Source: Chryseobacterium sp. H1D6B (GTDB lineage Bacteria; Bacteroidota; Bacteroidia; Flavobacteriales; Weeksellaceae). Taken from it: DNA of 64,000 nucleotides. Both the position numbers and the translations under genes were made by a program. The notes below the pieces were generated by a model that did no database searches, was not told where the DNA came from, and saw only the letters and a list, made by a program, of their open reading frames with translations. Positions 60,899 to 64,000 of the stretch are shown piece after piece. Numbering within the stretch: the stretch's first letter is position 1; every line of letters begins with the position of its first letter. The stretch lies in the NCBI RefSeq assembly GCF_029892445.1, contig NZ_JARXVJ010000001.1, positions 558,001 to 622,000 of the forward strand, given 5' to 3'.

Positions 60899-63025
60899 TT
60901 ACTTTCCTTTCTCCTTCTTATAATTAAAGTGATTAATTAAAATCCTGATCTCATTAAATTCAAAATCATTCGGTAAAGCAGTTTTCCATTCATTCAGGGT
61001 TTCGCGAGCATTTTTATTGAATTCTGCTTCAAAAGCTTTGATCTTATCAGAAGTGATTACTCTCGAAATATCCAGAAGACCCTGTTCAGCAAATTTTGCT
61101 AAGTGGCCGATTACTGTTTCTTTCACCAATCCTCTTTCCAAAGCAATTTCAGAAATCGTTTTTCCCTGTTCAAACAATTGAAAAGTAAGGACCTGCGACG
61201 GAACTTTGGCTATTTTAAGACTGATCTCTTTATTGTTTTTTTCATCTAAAAGCTTCGTTTCCAGAAGATGAATTTCTTTTAAACTGTTCAGATATTCTTC
61301 AATATCTTCAAGCCAGCTCTTGAAATCTTCATTATACTGCTTTAAACCTTTTACTCCTTTTATTTCAGCATAAAAATCTTTGAGAGGATCAAAAATTTTG
61401 TTTCTTACTTCGGTGAAGAAGAAATTAACGGCACCTTTAGTTTTACTTTCAATCTCGGTCCATTCTTCTTTTTTATTGATAAAACTTTCTACTTTCTGGA
61501 ACAAGATCTTTTCAAGCTTTTCTGATACTTTTCCAAGCTGAACGATCTCATGTTTAAGCTGCATATACAGCTGATTTGTTTTTACCCTGTCAATATTTTT
61601 TGACGCAGCAGATAATCTGTTCCATTCTTCGATCTCCTGTAAAAACCATCGGGAATCTATGGTTCTAAGGACTTTTTTTATACTGTAATCATATTTTTCT
61701 TTGTTTAAAATATTCTCGACATTATCATTGGCAAAAGTATCTCCCTGAAACTGCAATACCCTGTTATCTTTAAAAATAACTTCTGGAGTAATTTTAGATT
61801 TTAAAACAATTCCTTCTAGAGTACGGCATCTGGAAAGGGCTACATATACCTGTCCTGCTGTAAAACTTTTCCCGGCATCAATAATAACATTATCAAAAGT
61901 CAGACCCTGGCTTTTATGGATCGTAACTGCCCATGCTAATTTTATCGGAAACTGTTCAAAGCTTCCCAGCACCTCTTCTTTAATATTTTTTTCTGTATCC
62001 AGAGAATATTTTTTCTGCTCCCAGGTTTCTCTTTTTACAGTAATTTCCCTTTCGCTTCCATCTAAAACAACCTTGATCTCATTTTCATCTAAATAAGAAA
62101 TTTCTCCTAATTTACCGTTAAAATATTTTTTCTCCGGCGAAATATCATTTCGGATAAACATGACCTGTGCTCCCATTTTCAGTTCTAAAAACTGTTCATT
62201 AGGAAACTGGTTTTCTTTAAATTCTCCAAAAAGCTTAGCTTCGTAAACGGAAGGATCTACTTTTATTTCTTTTAGTTTTTCCTGATTGATCTCATCAGCC
62301 ATTTTATTATGAGAGCAGAGATAAACATAAGATTCGTGTCCCACCTCAAAATTAGGATCGTATCTTTCGTTAAGATGCTCAAAATCAATATTCGCAACAT
62401 CTCCATCACGGATTGCATTTAAAATTTCTAAAAACTCCTGATCGGTCTGTCTGTATACCTTGGTGAGCTCAATTGTGATCAAAGGAATTTCTTTTAAAGC
62501 AAGACTTTCAAAAAAGAATGGCGACTGATAGAACTTTTTTAAAACATTTTCGTCCCGTACCACCGGAGGAAGCTGATACAGATCTCCAATAAAAAGCATC
62601 TGGATACCCCCAAATTTCTGAGTATTTCTTCGGATAAACCTCAAAGAGAAATCCATCATATCCAAAACATCTGCCCTCAGCATAGAAACCTCATCAATAA
62701 TAATGATCTCTACTTCACGCAGTAGCTTCAGTTTATCTTTTCTGTATTTAAAGTGGGGCATCAGATCAGCAATATTCATTGCCATGCTGCTGTCAATACG
62801 GTCTGTAGTCGGCAAAAACGTCCTTAATGGCAGTCCAAACATGGAGTGTATAGTTACTCCGCCGGCATTAATGGCAGCAATCCCTGTAGGGGCAACTACA
62901 ATATGTTTTTTTCTGGTTCTTTTCACAAAATCATTAAGAAAGGTAGTTTTACCCGTCCCAGCCTTTCCTGTAAGAAAAACACTTCTGTTCGTATGCTCTA
63001 TTAAGTCAAAAAAATGCTCGTTCAT
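60899..63025 (-). CDS. Pif1/RecD-like DNA helicase with C-terminal helix-turn-helix domain
   Basis: 708 residues. The N-terminal superfamily 1B helicase (about 1-420) has FLTGKAGTGKTTFLNDF (Walker A), VVAPTGIAAINAGGVTIHSMF (Ia), IIIDEVSMLRADVLDM (Walker B), GDLYQLPPV (III) and AWAVTIHKSQGLTFDNVIID with YVALSRCR (V, VI). A helical region follows (about 440-620), then a RecQ-C-terminus-like HTH (FEQGKTISEIALERGLVKETV, about 635-690). Pif1 helicases move 5' to 3' and resolve G-quadruplexes and replication blocks. It is a single gene on the minus strand. Confidence 0.9.
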   Translation of the reverse strand: MNEHFFDLIEHTNRSVFLTGKAGTGKTTFLNDFVKRTRKKHIVVAPTGIAAINAGGVTIHSMFGLPLRTFLPTTDRIDSSMAMNIADLMPHFKYRKDKLKLLREVEIIIIDEVSMLRADVLDMMDFSLRFIRRNTQKFGGIQMLFIGDLYQLPPVVRDENVLKKFYQSPFFFESLALKEIPLITIELTKVYRQTDQEFLEILNAIRDGDVANIDFEHLNERYDPNFEVGHESYVYLCSHNKMADEINQEKLKEIKVDPSVYEAKLFGEFKENQFPNEQFLELKMGAQVMFIRNDISPEKKYFNGKLGEISYLDENEIKVVLDGSEREITVKRETWEQKKYSLDTEKNIKEEVLGSFEQFPIKLAWAVTIHKSQGLTFDNVIIDAGKSFTAGQVYVALSRCRTLEGIVLKSKITPEVIFKDNRVLQFQGDTFANDNVENILNKEKYDYSIKKVLRTIDSRWFLQEIEEWNRLSAASKNIDRVKTNQLYMQLKHEIVQLGKVSEKLEKILFQKVESFINKKEEWTEIESKTKGAVNFFFTEVRNKIFDPLKDFYAEIKGVKGLKQYNEDFKSWLEDIEEYLNSLKEIHLLETKLLDEKNNKEISLKIAKVPSQVLTFQLFEQGKTISEIALERGLVKETVIGHLAKFAEQGLLDISRVITSDKIKAFEAEFNKNARETLNEWKTALPNDFEFNEIRILINHFNYKKEKGK

Positions 63026-63108
63026 TGCGTCAAAATTACGGAAAATGATTTTGAAATTCCTGCTGTGGCATAAATTTTGAGCGCAGATGATAGAAAAAAA
63101 ATAATTCT

Positions 63109-63558
63109 ATGAAAAAAATATTCATGCTGATTCCTACTCTGGTATTATTTTCGTCATTTGCATTAATTTCTTGTAAAGCGGCAAGCGATGTCAACACTAA
63201 TTTACCAAAAGATATTTCTGAAAGGCCTGCTGATGAAGGCAGCCAGAAATATGAAGCTGCAGCATTGGATAAACTAAAACTGGTGATTGAAGAAGAAATT
63301 GGAAAGGAAAAATGTACAGATCCCGCTGAGTGGACATATGCACCAATGGGTTCTAAATCTTGCGGCGGACCGCAGTTCTATATTGCCTATCCTAAAAAAT
63401 TAGAAGCCAAGATTCTGCCACAGATTAAGGAATACACCAGCAAAGAAGAAATATTCAATAAAAAATATAATATTCAGTCTAACTGCACAGTTATGGGACA
63501 ACCTGCAGGAATCAGATGCAACGGAGACAAAGCTGAATTAGCTGTTCCCGTAGAATAA
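63109..63558 (+). CDS. Hypothetical lipoprotein with conserved cysteines
   Basis: 149 residues. A lipoprotein signal (LFSSFALISCKAA) is followed by a mature part with four Cys (EKCTDPAEWTYAPMGSKSCGG, SNCTVMGQPAGIRCNG), probably forming two disulfides in the periplasm. WTYAPMGSKSCGGPQ resembles small flavobacterial lipoproteins of unknown role. It is divergent from the helicase gene and convergent with the gamma-carbonic anhydrase gene. Confidence 0.75.
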   Translation: MKKIFMLIPTLVLFSSFALISCKAASDVNTNLPKDISERPADEGSQKYEAAALDKLKLVIEEEIGKEKCTDPAEWTYAPMGSKSCGGPQFYIAYPKKLEAKILPQIKEYTSKEEIFNKKYNIQSNCTVMGQPAGIRCNGDKAELAVPVE

Positions 63559-63600
63559 AATAATATAATCCGCACACAGGAATTTATCACTAAGGATTAA

Positions 63601-63636
63601 AAAAATCTCCATCTTATTTGAGACGGAGATTTTTTT
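63601..63636. terminator. Terminator between the lipoprotein and gamma-carbonic anhydrase genes
   Basis: Hairpin AATCTCC(A)TCT / AGA(C)GGAGATT with one mismatch. T run on the plus-strand side and A run on the other, between convergent genes. Confidence 0.75.
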
Positions 63637-64000
63637 TTATTTTTCTTTTACTTCAAAAGGCAGCTGCAATTTATACCAAGAAGAATATTTCACATAATTA
63701 TCAGCAATCCTGTTGACTTCTCCTTCCAACAGCTGTGCAGAAATATCTTTTATCTTTCTTGCAGGAACACCGCCCCAAACTTCTCCAGATTTAATATGAG
63801 TTCCCTGTGTCACCACAGATCCTGCTCCTACAATAGAATTTTCTTCCACCAGGCAGTCATCCATCACAATCGCACCCATTCCGATAAGAACATTATCCTG
63901 AATAGTACATCCATGAACAATCGCATTATGCCCGATAGAAACATTATTCCCAATAATCAGCGGATATTTTTCATAGGTACAATGTAGCATTACATTATCC
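63637..64000 (-). CDS. Gamma-carbonic anhydrase family protein (partial, 5' end outside window)
   Basis: The frame is open to the window edge, giving 121 residues of the C-terminal part. Left-handed beta-helix repeats are clear (IGNNVSIGHNAIVHGC, VLIGMGAIVMDDC, SIVGAGSVV), with His residues (GHNAIVHG) at zinc-ligand positions and the family end WGGVPARKIKDI. The rest, with the first zinc-ligand His and the N-terminus, lies beyond base 64000. Most members (YrdA/PaaY-like) have unproven anhydrase activity. Confidence 0.9.
   Translation of the reverse strand, partial: DNVMLHCTYEKYPLIIGNNVSIGHNAIVHGCTIQDNVLIGMGAIVMDDCLVEENSIVGAGSVVTQGTHIKSGEVWGGVPARKIKDISAQLLEGEVNRIADNYVKYSSWYKLQLPFEVKEK

Overview
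The window looks like the chromosome of a Weeksellaceae flavobacterium, most likely Chryseobacterium or a close relative. The reasons are: AT-rich DNA; about a dozen exact TAnnTTTG (Bacteroidota -7) promoter elements; start codons preceded by A-rich tracts rather than Shine-Dalgarno sequences; two proteins with type IX secretion (T9SS) sorting tails; and Bacteroidota-restricted families (DUF4290, DUF4295, DUF4876). Most genes are housekeeping. No tRNA, rRNA, CRISPR array, prophage or insertion sequence was seen.

Layout. 1-1672: end of an XRE-type regulator, comF, upp. 1818-8204: a 1306-residue NRPS-like protein with the domain plan of epsilon-poly-lysine synthetase (Pls), a GNAT acetyltransferase, an Sfp-type phosphopantetheinyl transferase (with a terminator-like hairpin inside its gene) and der. 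8510-13098: a haem-binding protein, a DCC thiol oxidoreductase, an archaeal-type GH13 alpha-amylase, DUF4290 and murA (active-site Asp instead of Cys). 13193-17756: DUF1835-like protein, DUF2207/LemA pair, a stand-alone NIL-domain protein behind a 39-bp palindromic operator, and a YiiX-like hydrolase. 17863-29040: a two-component system followed by mgtC, an Mg2+ P-type ATPase and a CusBAC-type RND efflux set whose permease gene carries a frameshift. 29102-34452: DUF1801, a T9SS cargo protein, an aminotransferase, a lipoprotein and murB. 34598-41300: TonB receptor, DUF4876 surface lipoprotein, DUF6850-type barrel and di-haem peroxidase, with Fur-like boxes at the promoter. 41307-49263: a Trx-like protein, proC, lnt, a T9SS FG-GAP protein, rpmB-rpmG-DUF4295, a RidA-like protein, ftsY and a YeaQ-like protein. 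49339-56163: sppA, folK, two tandem OmpA-type barrels and recQ. 56164-57040: an array of seven ~125-bp repeats. 57077-64000: fmt, ribB, an LLM oxidoreductase, a Pif1-like helicase, lipoproteins and a partial gamma-carbonic anhydrase.

The most interesting part is the mgtC leader. Four copies of TTCTAA at an 11-bp period lie just upstream of a TAATTTTG promoter that lacks a -33 box. The transcript would then encode an 11-residue peptide (MDSDPYSYYKP), followed by mutually exclusive hairpins, one of which covers the A-rich ribosome-loading region of mgtC. This resembles the logic of the enterobacterial mgtL/mgtC leaders in a phylum where I know of no such description. Other candidates for follow-up are the Pls-like synthetase cluster, the Fur-boxed receptor/peroxidase operon, the palindrome at the NIL gene, and the frameshift in the RND permease.
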